Shown here one piece after another: positions 31,785 through 46,819 of a DNA stretch of 64,000 bases. The notes under the pieces are model-generated. The model was not told the DNA's origin. It did no database searches and saw nothing but the letters and a program-made list of their open reading frames with translations. The translations under genes and the position numbers were made by a program. Within the stretch, counting starts at the first letter, position 1. Each line of letters starts with the position of its first letter. The stretch lies in NCBI GenBank assembly GCA_038380795.1, contig CM076259.1, positions 79,147,224 through 79,211,223 on the forward strand, in the 5' to 3' direction. This stretch comes from Pyrocephalus nanus (Eukaryota; Chordata; Aves; Passeriformes; Tyrannidae).

Positions 31785-31978
31785 TAAGGTTGGTCAAGCA
31801 CTGGAAGAGGCTGTCTAGAGAGCTTGTGAAGTCTTCATCCTTGGAAGAGTCTGAAATTCACCTGGACAACCCAAGCCACGGGTAACTTTGTCTAACTGGA
31901 TCTGCTTTGGGCAGCAGGTCAGACCAGATGACCTCAGTAGGTCCCTTACCATTTAGGTTATTCTATGACTCCATGAAT
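31785..31978 (+). mobile_element. CR1 LINE 3' end
   Basis: AGCACTGGAAGAGGCTGTC, GGTCAGACCAGATGACCTC, GTCCCTTACCATTTAGG and TTATTCTATGACTCCATGA match the CR1 3' terminus in + orientation. Confidence 0.85.
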
Positions 31979-32334
31979 AAACGCCAAAGAAGGCATGTCA
32001 TTTCTGTCACAAGTATATTCACTGATGAATACTACAAGACATCAAGCTTTAAGCAAATGCTCAATTGTTAAACTAACAATAAATGCAGCCATTTTTTATT
32101 AAACTATCTTTGTGTAACAATGGTTATGTCTGATCTGTTTTAGTGTATTTTTATCTAATAGACAAATAGTAAAATGTCAGTGCAAAGGAAATAATCTATG
32201 CTGTTTTCTGTATAACATAAATTGAGGCATTGAAACCAACTCCAGACAGCTACTCATTCTGCGTGGCCCAGCTCACTAGACATGCTTCAAAGACAAGTTC
32301 ATTATATGGAAATTATAGAGAAGTTCATCCCCTG

Positions 32335-32705
32335 AGGAGCAGCTAAGGACTCTATGTTTGTCTAGTTCAGAGAAAAGGAGGCTGAGGGGTAACCCTGTTG
32401 CTCTCTACAGCTTCCTGAGGAGAGGAGAAGTGGAGAGTGAGGCACTGATCTCCCCAGTACCCTGTGACCTGATGCATGGCAATGGTTCAAAGCTGTGCCA
32501 GGGAAGGTTCAGTCTGGAAACTGGGAAACATTTTGTAAAGAGAGTGGTTAAACACTGGAACAGACTTCCTAGACAGATGGTCAATGCCCCAAGCCTGTGT
32601 TTAAGAAGCATTTGGACAATGCATTTTAAGTTTTGGTCAGACCCGAACTGGTCAATTGGTCAGGCAGTTGGACTATATTATGGTTGTAAGTCCCTTCCAA
32701 CTTCT
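32335..32705 (+). mobile_element. CR1 LINE fragment, about 0.37 kb
   Basis: GAGGAGCAGCTAAGGAC, AAAAGGAGGCTGAGGGGTA, CCAGGGAAGGTTCAGTCTGG and AACACTGGAACAGACTTCC follow CR1 order in + orientation and end at AAGTCCCTTCCAACTTC. The terminal octamer repeats are replaced by a CCTCA microsatellite. The 160-codon ORF here is element sequence. Confidence 0.88.
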
Positions 32706-32735
32706 CCTCACCTCACCTCACCTTGCCTCTTCTTT
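32702..32735. repeat. CTCAC-type microsatellite
   Basis: CCTCACCTCACCTCACCTTGCC follows the CR1 end directly and grades into C/T-rich DNA. Confidence 0.8.
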
Positions 32736-33995
32736 TTCCTCTTCTCTTCCCACAAACCCACAAATTTAAACAACCCAGTGAAAGATAGACTAAGCAGCAG
32801 CAGCAGCATATTGTTCATAGCCCCTAGCTGTCAACTGTGAAGTTGGTATTTGCATACACAAAAGCTCAGGAATCAAGCTTTGTACTAAAGTCACACTGTT
32901 GGCCACCCCTCCCTCTCTCTCTCTGCATTAATATCTACATGTCCTTTTCTCTGCAAAGGCTGTACTGGTTGTAATAGTAACTTTTTATTCCCACACTGTC
33001 CAAATGTGCACAATGGTCACTAATTCTCCATTCATAATCCTGTGTCCTCATCTTCACCAACTTAATAGACATCTCTGAAGAAGAGAGCACTTTGGCTTTA
33101 TACAGCCCATGAAGTTTTTCTCAGAACTATCTTATTCAGTAATTTTCTAAATGTTAATATTAATGACACTTTTACTATTAATATTCATTAAGTATGATGA
33201 ATAATATTTTAGTTTGGAAGTGAATAAAAAATGCTATCTGCAAACTCAGAAAGACTTCAAGAGCTTAAGTACAGCATCAGTTGTCTCTGGAGTCACCAGA
33301 CCTTTCAGAAGTGAAAAGCAAGGATAACACTGATTATCTATTCTGCGCAATAGTGACAAAATTGCATTGTCAATAAGGATGGATTTTCTATATGGAAGCT
33401 GATTTGTATCTTTTTGTAGAAGACTGGAAACAATTAGTAAAATAATGGTACAAAATCACGATTACTGAAAAATTCTGCAGTTTTGCAGCCTACAATATTG
33501 TATCTACTTATACAAATTAGCCCAGCAACAACAGCAGACGTATAACAGAAGCATTTGTTTACCAACATGGATTATACTAAGGAAAAAAAATTTTAAGCAA
33601 GATAACTTTCTCATTTAGCTCACAGTAAGACATATGCTCCTAAGTAACCACACAAGAACACATCCAGCCTTCTGAAACAAAAATCGAAATTCTAAGCCCA
33701 TATATGGACCAATAGACATTTACAAAATATTCTTCCTAATGTATATGTAGCTTTTTATTCCTTTCATTTTTCATACTAATGCAATGAAACTATCTATTTC
33801 TTACTAGAAAACCTTTATTAGGAATGCTGGCATTATACTTTGGGGTGATTACATATGCAGTAAAGCTGCATCTTTGTCAATCTGTCTTTTCAGTTTATAC
33901 ACCATAACGTTGCCTGCAGTTAAAAACAATCACAGCAAGAAGAGCTGGTAAGTTAAAAAACAAATACTAAATGTCATTAACATACACTCAAATCA

Positions 33996-36580
<2,585 letters not shown>

Positions 36581-37601
36581 CTACAATCATGAAACCTCCT
36601 TTAGGAAAAAAAGACAGCAAACATTAATTCACTAAAACCATTTTATAATGCATTTTGAATGGTTTTATAAATAACCTAAAGCATTTTGTTTTCATGCAAA
36701 TTGCTTTTGTACTTACTGATTAACAGGATATTCATTTTATTAAATATAAATCACTGACATGACTCTCATTACTTAAAAAAAAATTTACACAAAGGTATGT
36801 AACACAAACAATTACCAGAAACTTAGCAACGCTAACAGAAAATTTGTACCAATAAGCAAAGAATGCTATTGCTGTGAACTTCAACACAGAGTAATCACTG
36901 GATGGATTTGACCTGAAGCCATTTAATTAAATGGTGACATTTCCATTTATTACACTAGGCTAAGATAAATCCCAACATGCCAAAGGCAAACAGGCAATGT
37001 TAAGCAGCCAACAGATGTTAATGTTCTTTATTGAAATCAGAAGAGCCTTTTTGCTATATAGTACTATTAACATGTACTTTTCTAATATTTTTTTTTTATG
37101 TTAGCGATTATCTATCAAACAGCCAGACAGATGGCTGTCTCTGGGGCTTGTGTTGGCATGCAGAAGCACTGAGGAAAATGTGTTGTTTGCACAGGGTCAG
37201 GCAAAATCTGGACATTCCTGCATGGGTAGCTCTGACTGAGACTTCTATACGCTCAGTAATGTGAGCCACAACTAGGGGACACAAAAAGAGAACAGAAAGG
37301 TAAGTTAGATCTCATTACTGACTTTCCCATAGACACAGTTCATGTATCCCAGGGTCTAAATAAATCCAAACAGATGAGAAAGATACACTCTCCAAAGGAG
37401 TAACAGTCTGCCCATGAAGTACAGTTCTGCTACGTATGAAATACAACCCTTAGATACACTTTTTTTTCCCCCAGAGTGAGGGGAAGAGGAAAACAAGATC
37501 TTGGGAGTTTGTTCTGAATCTTTACTCCGGACTGGACCACATGTTGTTTGTAGGTGACACTGTACTGTGACAAACAAAAGTTTATCAAAACTAGTATAAG
37601 A

Positions 37602-37862
37602 TAGAATCATAGGATGGTTTGGGTTGGGAGAGACCTTTAAAAATAATCTAATCCAATTTACCTGCCATCACTAGATAAGGTTGCTCAAAGCCCCATCCAA
37701 TTTTCAATGATGAGGCAACCACAACTTCCATGAGCAGCCTGTTCCTGTGTATCACCACTGTCATTGTAAAGAATTTCTTCATGAAGTCCAACCTAAACCT
37801 TCCCACTTTCAGTTTAAATCTCTTGCCCCTTTGTCCTGTCACTTCAGCCCTGGAAATTACAG
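37602..37862 (-). mobile_element. CR1 LINE 3' end, minus strand
   Basis: TAGAATCATAGGATGGTTTG followed by GGTTGGGAGAGACCTTTAAA is the reverse complement of the canonical tail. Then come AGCAGCCTGTTCCTGTGTATC and CCCCTTTGTCCTGTCACTTC. It is 5'-truncated after about 260 bp. Confidence 0.92.
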
Positions 37863-40800
37863 CCCTAAGTATCACAATGACTACTGCAACATGAATGCAA
37901 GAGATACTGTCCTCGATTAGCTGGAGGTTACAGTGGGCTCAGGACTGCAGAAGTCACCATGAGCTTGGCCTCAGCTAGCCTTTTCAATGACATGGGCTGC
38001 TGCTTCATGTCCAAACACTGTGCATGCATCCTTGGCTGTCTTGTCTTTTAGCTGTCATGGCAAATGTAAACTATTACTCTTATTCCAAGTCCCTCAGAGT
38101 CTACCTCTACTCTGTTTTATTTCTTTCAGATTCAAGAGGACAGCTCCTGTGTCTGTAAAACCAAGTCTGAACCATTGGTCTCTCTTTGCACAAACTACTC
38201 AGCAACAGGGCTGAGGTCTTGTACTAATATACCCAGGTGAAGGGGCTGACATTATGCAATGATTGATTTTTTCTTTTAAATAAACAGAAATAATATAAAG
38301 GCACAAAATAAGGGACAACTTCTGACACCTATATGCATTTGGTCATTCACAGTACAAGTGAAACTGGTAAGCTGTCACTAAACCCAAGCAAATATTGTAA
38401 AATGAACATTATAAATTAATAATCTTTCTCTAACAAATGAAGACTGAAATAATATTCACAGAGATTGTATGTTCTCTTAGTCTTCATGCTCAAACTTCAT
38501 GCTCCCACTTCTTTATCATAACTGAATTCACTACTTCCTCCTCTTTAGCAATTTTTTTCTGCTTTCTCCTTTTTCTTTCTAAGTTTAATATATTGAACTT
38601 TTTTCTCTACTTGGACCAAAGCACAACTAGAAATGCTTGAAGATTCAACGATACTGGTGTGCTTTTTGAGGTCATGAAATTTTAAAATGGCTACATTTAA
38701 CACAGTGATAAGAAGCCACTGCAATGCCTTGGGAGATGCATTTCCCAAAACCCTAGGGAAAAAAAAAGACACTGTCTAAAATGTTTCCTGCAAATATGTT
38801 TTTTGGAAATTGTTACTCAAAAGCTAATCAGTGAATTAACAATAATTTTATGTTTACTATTCCTGGTAATGGCTACGACTGTGCTCCTAAGCTTTTGAGA
38901 AAATATGTAGCAATAAATAGGGAATTAATAAGATAAGCTCAATCAGTAATTATGAGAAAAGGCTCAGGATATGAAACACTGATTTTTGTTTAGCCACCGC
39001 TGATTCTTTTTTTTTTAATAAATTACACTCTAAATAACAAGCTATGTCCATTTAGGGAAGGAAGTAGATAATTATCAACTGTCTTTTAGCACGGCTCTGT
39101 TGTTTTTATGCTTTTCTCAATACCACTTATTTATACATCTCATGTGTAGGAAGATTAGTCATGTCCTTCTAATGAAATTCCCATTTATCCTTTTACCCAG
39201 TGCCTCTTTGTCTGTCCAAGTTGTTTTTTTAAAAATTGGTCCAGGCATAGAAAATAACATGAATTTTAGATGTTCATAATGGATTCAGTCCACTTACTTA
39301 AATGTTGTGACTAAAGAGATTAGAATTCTTATTTTTAAGAGGCAGCCTTGAATAAACAAATCTTCATATATCTAAACCTAATGGATGGAAGGGAAGGAAA
39401 CGTTTATGGAAGAATCAGCTTGTCTACTTCTCTACTTGAACTGATCAGAAATGCACATACACAAAAAAATGCAGAATAAAGGTGACAAGCCAAGAATATC
39501 ATGGAAATGGTCATAAGCAAGATTATTCAGAGCATAGCAAGGTTGCTTTCAAGCTTTTATGCATTTTTGCTGCTCTTGATCATTTTATTTTACCAGGGAA
39601 TGCACAGGGTTTTCCATGTGTCTGTTGCTGTAGAGCAACATAAAGCCTAGTGCAGCTTCAGGACTCTGCCGCATATGTAAAGAATTTTAACCCTTGGAAT
39701 AAAATCCCTTTTGCACTTGTTTCTTCAAGGAGGAACCCACTGAAAGATGAAGAGAAGGGGAGCTGTGCACAAACTCCTTCCAGCATGTGACACACAGGGA
39801 GCACCACACTGAGCTGGGCTAATGGGGAGGCTGTAGTGCTCCCTAACCCTGACTACAAATCCACCCCTGCAGTTCCCACATTGATTCTGGCACACATCAT
39901 TAGGTCTTTCTTTGATCACAACCTGTTATTAATGTGAAAGGCTTAATACATTCCCTAGGATGTACTTCTAGCTCCAATGGTTTTAAGACATACTGGGTGC
40001 AGGGAAAAGACAGGCTTGAGACAGGAAAACATCATGAAGTTTTGGGGCTACAATCACTTCACATTTCTTTGGAGTACTGAGAAACCTGAGTCTCATTTAG
40101 AAAGCAAGCTCACTGTACACAGCATAATCTGCTCAAAAGATCTCTATCACGAAGTCAAGAAAATATGCTTATAAATGCTATGGCTGACAAGGAAGGCAGT
40201 TGAAAAATGACTTTACAGAAATATAAACAGGAAAATAAAGCAGATACTCCTACCTACAATTTATGGAGAGAGTTTAAAAAAAAAATCAGACAAATCCTTG
40301 AAATCAGCAATGTCTGGCTTCCAACATACTTCTTTCTCGCTGCTGTTTGACTTTGTCACCTGAGATCACGTGAGCACTATCCGAAGGTCATCCCAAGGCA
40401 GGCCACATACAAGCACTCTCTTCAACACCAGTTCTCTCTCTGAAAATGTCAACTCCCCTTCCAACTTTTCCCAGAGCAGGGACAGTGGCACATAAACTTC
40501 AAGACAATAACTACAAATGTGAAAGCCAAAAGGGGTGACAGAAGAGGATGCGAACACCCATACACATAGCATGATGACAAAATCCCGTTTCTATACTATA
40601 CATTTTAAAAGTCTCAAACTACAGGCTACCTTAAGGAAATGTATTGCTCTTAACTGTAGTATGCATTATGTGGTTATAGGAAAAATATAGATTCTCATTC
40701 TTTCATCTCAATAGCCGCCTTCTTTCCCTTTTTACCAATTGTCCCTGTTTATCTATTGCCTGCTCCCTCTATCCCCACATTCTTCCATCCCTGATTTTGG

Positions 40801-42171
40801 GTGCAGGTACAGTTAAATGGCATTTCAGTATTTTTTTCATGTATAAAAATATTTGAAGTGAGCAAGTTACATATGCGACAGTATAGATATACTTATTTTA
40901 GAAGGGTAAACACAGAATTCCAGCAGATACAATCACATAGCACACGCCACCATGGATGCTGTTAACTCATACCTAATTTCAAGCAAGAACTTATTTCAGT
41001 ACTTTTCCTCTCTGTGTGGTATTGTTATTGCATCTGATGAATGATCTCTTCATTATTTTGAACATGATATACTGCTAATAGGTAACAAAACTTTAGTGTT
41101 TATTAAAACCAAACCTGGTTCTTCACAAAGGCAACACACTGAAGGAAATATCCTGAAAATCAGTTTCATTCAAATTTTCAAGTCATTTGGATACAGGTAG
41201 GAAAGAACAACTGGTGATATCTTGTACTTACTAACAGGATCCCAGACTAAAAATACGAGAACTGGGGTTCACAACTGACGAAGATTTAACAATTGCTTAA
41301 AGCTGCCAATGTAAAAACATCTAGGCTGAAAATACACAGGTGTCCAGACTTCAGCTCTTTACTCCCAACACATCTCCTAGGTCTTGCCTTATTATCAACT
41401 AAGTGCTCTAAAAATATTTATTTCTTACATATAAGTTCTTCCCCTCAGACACAGCCAAAACAATTCAGAACTACTGAGCAGAATCAAATATCACATTGTA
41501 TACAGAGGCACATCTGTTGTGAGTCAGATAAAAAGTCTATCTCTATTGTCACATAATGTATTACAAGTCCTTTTAACTGTAGGCCTTCTAACATCCAGAA
41601 TATACCATACTGAAGAAACTACACATGGTGCCGTGATGCAGCCAGAAAATGAACTTCTTAATATTAAATAGAATTGCTTAGCTTTCTCATATTTTTCCAT
41701 TAAAAAATTTGATTTTGTAAAAAAAAAAAGGCAGAACAACTGTAAATGATTTTTCAAATGGTGCTGTTAGACCACACCATGGCACATTACACCACACTTC
41801 TTTTACATACAAAGTAGAGACTGAGGTACTCAGTAGTGACTTGTACTAAAGAGGAGGTACACTTTCACATTCCACAGTCCCAGCTCCCCAAGTATCCCAA
41901 AGGAGGGACACATCCAAGCATAAAGCAGCTACTTCCCCGTACAAGTAACCAAACAGTTTTTGCATTCAGTATAAACCAAGGCACAAGAGTGGTGAGCGCC
42001 AACAAGGCTGGTTGTTGGCATGACTGAACAACATAATAGCTTTCCAAGCCCTACAATTACATTGTCAGAATAGTTGATAAAATACTAAAACTTAATGATG
42101 GTCATTGGATTATATTGGGAAGTACTGAAAACCTCCTGAAAGAAAACACAGTCATCTATCATAGCACAGCT

Positions 42172-43384
42172 TCATGAGAGGAAAGTCCTGCTTATCCAAC
42201 CCAATATTCTTTTATGACAAAGTAAACCACCTAGTTGTCCAGGGAAAACCAGCTAAATCTAATCTTTTTGCATTCCGGTAAAGCTCTTGATACTGTCTCT
42301 CACAGAATCTTTCTGGACAAAATGTCCAGCCCACAGCTGGATAAACACATCATGTGATGGGTGAAAACTGGCTCACGGGCACAGAGGGTAATAGTGAATG
42401 GGAGAACATCAGACTGGTGACCTGTCACTAGTGGGGTTCCACAGGCCTCAATCTTAGGCCCTGTGCTCTTCAACATCTTCATAAAGGACTTGGACACAGG
42501 ACTGGAAGGGATGCTAAGCAAGTTTGCAGGTGACACAAAACCTGGAGGAGCTGTTGACTCCCTCGAAGGCAGAGACCTTGACAGATTAGAGGACTGGGCA
42601 ATCACCAACTACATAAAGATCAAAAAGGGAAAGTACCTGGGATGCGGCAACCCCGGATGTATTACAGACTGGGGAATGAGGTGCTGGATAGCAGTGCCAC
42701 AGAGAGGGACCTGGGAGTCCCAGTCAATGGCAAGTTGAATATGAGTCAGCAGTGCCCTGGCAGCCAGGAAGGCTAACTGTGGCCTGGGGGGCATCAGGCA
42801 AAGCATCACCAGCCGGTTGAGGGAGGGGATTGTTCTGCTCTGCGCTGCACTGGGTGGCCTCACCTTGAATATTGTGTGCAATTTTGGGGCACCACAATAT
42901 AAGAAAGATATTAAGCCATTAGAGAGTGTCCAAAGAAGGGTAATGAAGATGGTGAAGGGTCTTGAAGGGAAGTCATATGAGGAGCAGCTGAGGGCACTTG
43001 GTCTGTTGAGCCTGAAGAAGAGGAGACTGAAGGGAGACCTCACTGCAGATACAACTTCCTTGTGAGGGGAAGAGGAAGGGCAGGCACTGATCTTTTCTGA
43101 GGTGACCAGTGACAGGACCCAAGGGAATGGCCTGATGTTGTGTCAGGGGAGGTTCAGGTTGGATGTTAGAAAAAGGTTTTTCACCCAAAGGGTGGTTGGG
43201 TGCTGGAAGAGGCTTCCCAGGGAAGTGGTCACAGCACCAAGCCTCACAAGAGTTCAGTAAAACATTTGGACAATAATCTCTGGTATATGGTATGACTCCT
43301 GGGGATGATCCTGTGCAGGCCAGGAGTTGGACTCGATGATCCTTGTGTGTCCCTTCCAACTCAGCATGTGCTGTCATCCTGTGA
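42172..43384 (+). mobile_element. CR1 LINE, about 1.2 kb, with decayed ORF2 end and 3' UTR
   Basis: This is the longest CR1 copy in the window. It starts within ORF2 (GAGAGGAAAGTCCTGCTTATCC). It keeps the reverse-transcriptase segment coding [10 protein letters not shown] and [14 protein letters not shown] and continues through AGAAAGATATTAAGCC and GTGGTTGGGTGCTGGAAGAG. It ends at CCCTTCCAACTCAGCATGTG. The ORF is interrupted and shortened relative to intact CR1, so the copy is dead. Several overlapping ORFs on both strands are by-products. Confidence 0.92.
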
Positions 43385-44361
43385 ATACACAGCAATTATA
43401 TGTAGAGAATATACTGATAGTAATATATTTCCCTTATGGATATATAGCACAGTTTAACAGCTAGCTTACTACAAAAGTTCACTTCAACTGTGGGCCACTT
43501 ACCCACCACTTGCTGCCCTAGGAATGGTACACAGCAATGTACTCTATATAAATATCCTTAAGAACCTATAGACGACAAAGACATGCAGCAATTTCCTTAG
43601 CAAGAACCATGCTGGAAAAAATGGAGAGTGGTGTTCTGTAATTTGCTTTTGCAGTCTACCCACCTCCTGGTAGAAACTTTGCAAAAGTAATGGGACAGGC
43701 AGTACCAGATCTTTGTTTGAGAGGATTCAGGGAGGAACCCATCCTCTCTCTAACATACCCCACATTCAGTAACATGCAATGAATACCGCAGATCTGTTTT
43801 TCAGACTTTTAAAGAAAAGGGTGAGGGCATCCTTCCCAGAATGACACAGGGGTGGAAAGGAGCCTCTCTGTAAGCAGATGGCTGATGGCATGCCTGCTTA
43901 AGTGATTTTTTTAAGGTTGCTGGGATTTTTTGTATCAATAATTACATGTTAGTGCGCCTAGAACCTTGTACACACATCTTTTCATAATTTAAATTGAAAT
44001 ACATTAAAAATTGAAGTAAACAGTGGTTATATTCTTTTGCATTTGTTACAGTTTTTTCTAAAATTAAAGCAATTGAAATATTCTAGATCATCTTCCCTTC
44101 CCAAATTTTTCCCTTTCTATTCTCTAAGGAATTGCCAGCGAAACAATTATATATTACATATTTTAAATCTGAAGCCCTGAAAATTGAATTAGGACTTTTT
44201 TATCCTCTTATCTTTCCTTTAAAACAAAGTAATTGACATGTGATACACATCTTCCTTGCTACATGGCAATTCCTAGAAGTCACAGCCATAATCTCTGATA
44301 CCATAGGTACTGCACCTAAAGGCTTTATTTGGGGGTGGGGGGGAACCAAAGGAAAACTGAG

Positions 44362-44397
44362 TTCACAGAATCATAAGACAGATCAGGTTGGAGGGAC
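44362..44397 (-). mobile_element. Short CR1 3' tail fragment, minus strand
   Basis: CACAGAATCATAAGACAGATC then AGGTTGGAGGGACTT is the reverse complement of a CR1 3' terminus. It is only about 35 bp long and abuts the + strand CR1 that starts at about 44398. Confidence 0.7.
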
Positions 44398-44941
44398 TTC
44401 AGCTCTGCTCTTGTGAGATTCCACCTGGAGTACTGCATCCAGCTCCAGGGCCCCCAACACAAGAAAGACAACGACCTGTTGGAATGAGTCCAGAGGAGGG
44501 CCACAAAGATGATGAGAAGGCCAGAGCACCTCCCCTATGAAGATAGGCTGAGAGTTGGAATTGTTCAGCCTGGAAAAGAGAAGACTCCATGGAAACCTTC
44601 TAGCTGCCTTCCAGTACCTAAGGGGGGGGCCTACAAGAGAGCTGGAGAGGGACCTTTCACAAGGACATGTAGGGATAGGACACTTAAGGGGAATGACATT
44701 AAGCTGAAGGAGGGCAGGTATAGATTCAATATTAGGAAGAAATTCTTTATTGTGAGCGTAGTGAGGCAGTGGAACAGGTTGCCCACAGAAGCTGTGGATG
44801 CCCTATTCCTGATAATGCTCAAGGCCTGGCTGTCTGGGGCAACTTGCTCTAGTGAACGGTTTCCTGCCCATGGCAGGGGGTGCTGCAGCTAGATGATCTT
44901 TTAGGTCCCTTCCAACCCAAACCATTTTATGATTCTATGAC
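44398..44941 (+). mobile_element. CR1 LINE, about 0.54 kb, 5'-truncated
   Basis: GAGTACTGCATCCAGCTCC, GGCCACAAAGATGATGAGAAG, AAGAAATTCTTTATTGTGAG, AGTGGAACAGGTTGCCCAC and CCCTTCCAACCCAAACC lead to TTTTATGATTCTATGACT, a well-preserved CR1 3' end. Relatively low divergence suggests it is younger than its neighbours. Confidence 0.93.
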
Positions 44942-46228
44942 TTTAGGAGGTCTACAGTCCTATTTTCTGCTCAAGCAGTATCAACTGTGACAAAAGACCA
45001 GGGTATTGCAGTTTACTCAGGTTATTAGTTATTATTACTCAGATTATAGTCTAGTCTCGGAAACCTCCAGCAAAGGAGGCCATATAATTTCTTTGAGCAA
45101 CTTGTTCCACTGCTTGATTGTCCTCATCAGGGGAAGGGTGAGGGGGGGTGGTTAAGAGAGAGAGGCAGAAGATGAAAATATCACAGAAAACAAATAAAGG
45201 GAAAAAAAGATTACCTAGTAGAGCCAAGGCAATTTGCAACCATTGTCTAATAGTGGTATCTCTCAAAGCAAGACATTTACCACTACTCAGCCAACACAGG
45301 AAACTTCAAACGAAATAAAAGATGTGATGAAGGTAATGAAAGGGAGAACAGAGAAAGACTGAAAGGGAAAGAAAACATGATTCAACCCATAATGCTCATA
45401 TTAGGCTGACTTTGCTCTTTATCTCCAAAAATTGCATGCTCAAAATCTACAGGAGATTTAAGTAATTTTCCAACCAGGAAAATACCCTATTAGTAACACA
45501 GTAAAAATAATTTGTGAATGCAACACCTGTGTTTTATTCATAATCACATCAAAAATCTTGTTTGCAACTGACTAAATTCCCAAATACCTAGGGAGCAGGG
45601 GAGGAAGCCCAAATCCCCAGGAGCCAGTACCAGTCCTATCACATCATGAGATACTCATGCCTTAAGAAGACATTCTTATCCATGAAAGTCTAAGATTCAC
45701 CACCTCTTCTAGAGCTTGGTCTAGTAGCCCATTACTCCCAGCAATGCAGCATGATAGTATTCCTCTCCTATCGTAAAGGTTTGAGACCCAAAACCTCTTT
45801 GACTCAATACACAGGTTTGGATGAATGCCACAAAGATTTATATAAGTGTTCATGGTACCAGCAATGACCAGGAGCTGGAAGGAAGTCAAATCACAGTGAG
45901 TTATATTTCCAGGTGGTATAGCTTAAATGGGAATGAACTGTGATGGACCAAATTTCAAATTAAAATAAAGCAGATGCATCAAACTAGAAGACCATGGGTC
46001 CACATAAAGCACAAATGACATGCTGATTGTGACAGTTTTAAAATTTCACTTTAAAACACAGTACCAAGCTCAAATGGTAAAACAAAAAATTCCCCAACTG
46101 TTCCTAAAAGTCTCAAAAGCACATGCATAAACTTGAAGAGAGCTGGAGTCTTCTAGCAGCTAGTAAGTTTAACTCAAAGAAATGTGATTTCCCACCCCTC
46201 ATTGAAGTTTAACTTAGTGATTCAGCAT

Positions 46229-46283
46229 AGTTCTCGGAGATCTCTTCCAACCCAGTTAATTCTGTGATTCTATGATTTTATGA
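46229..46283 (+). mobile_element. Very short CR1 3' end
   Basis: GATCTCTTCCAACCCAGTTAA then TTCTGTGATTCTATGATTTT is the CR1 tail with the octamer repeats. Only about 55 bp were inserted or kept. Confidence 0.85.
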
Positions 46284-46819
46284 TAGTTCATTGTAAATAT
46301 GTATCATTTTTCTGTTGGTCACTTAAAGGGCAGGTGGGATGGGGCAGCTGTGGAAGGAAATGAATAGAGACAGCGAAATTTAACAGGAAATTGATGATGC
46401 TTAAGACAAAGACAAAAGACTCAAGTAGCATTTAGTTAATGTTTTCTCACTGTAAATATTTGCCTTAACGCAACAATGGTTAACCTACCAAATCATAGCT
46501 GACTTAAAAGGTACATTTGCACGAAAAGGCCATCAGAAAGCTTCATCCTTCCTAGAAATATGTCTCTGATGTTACCGGGAGTACTAAAACAAAAAGATGC
46601 CAACAACGAAAAAATATTAAGCACCTCTCTCTCCATTTGATGAACAAACCCCTAAAACAGCAAACCAAAGAGATTTACTCCAGGCCTGGGTACATCGCTC
46701 TCTCCAACCACCCCAACCCCGCAGCCCCTGCGGACCAGCTGAACCCTCCCCTTTAGGGAGAGAGCTCTCCACAGCCATCCCCGTCCCCATCCACAGCCAC
46801 CCCAGTAAATCAGTGCACC

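Noticed and set aside
32358..32840. 160-codon + strand ORF
   Set aside because: Its first two thirds are CR1 and the rest is a C/T-rich microsatellite; no protein family fits.
42300..43395. Cluster of ORFs of 82-144 codons on both strands
   Set aside because: All fall inside the 1.2-kb CR1 copy; the + strand one is a decayed ORF2 end.
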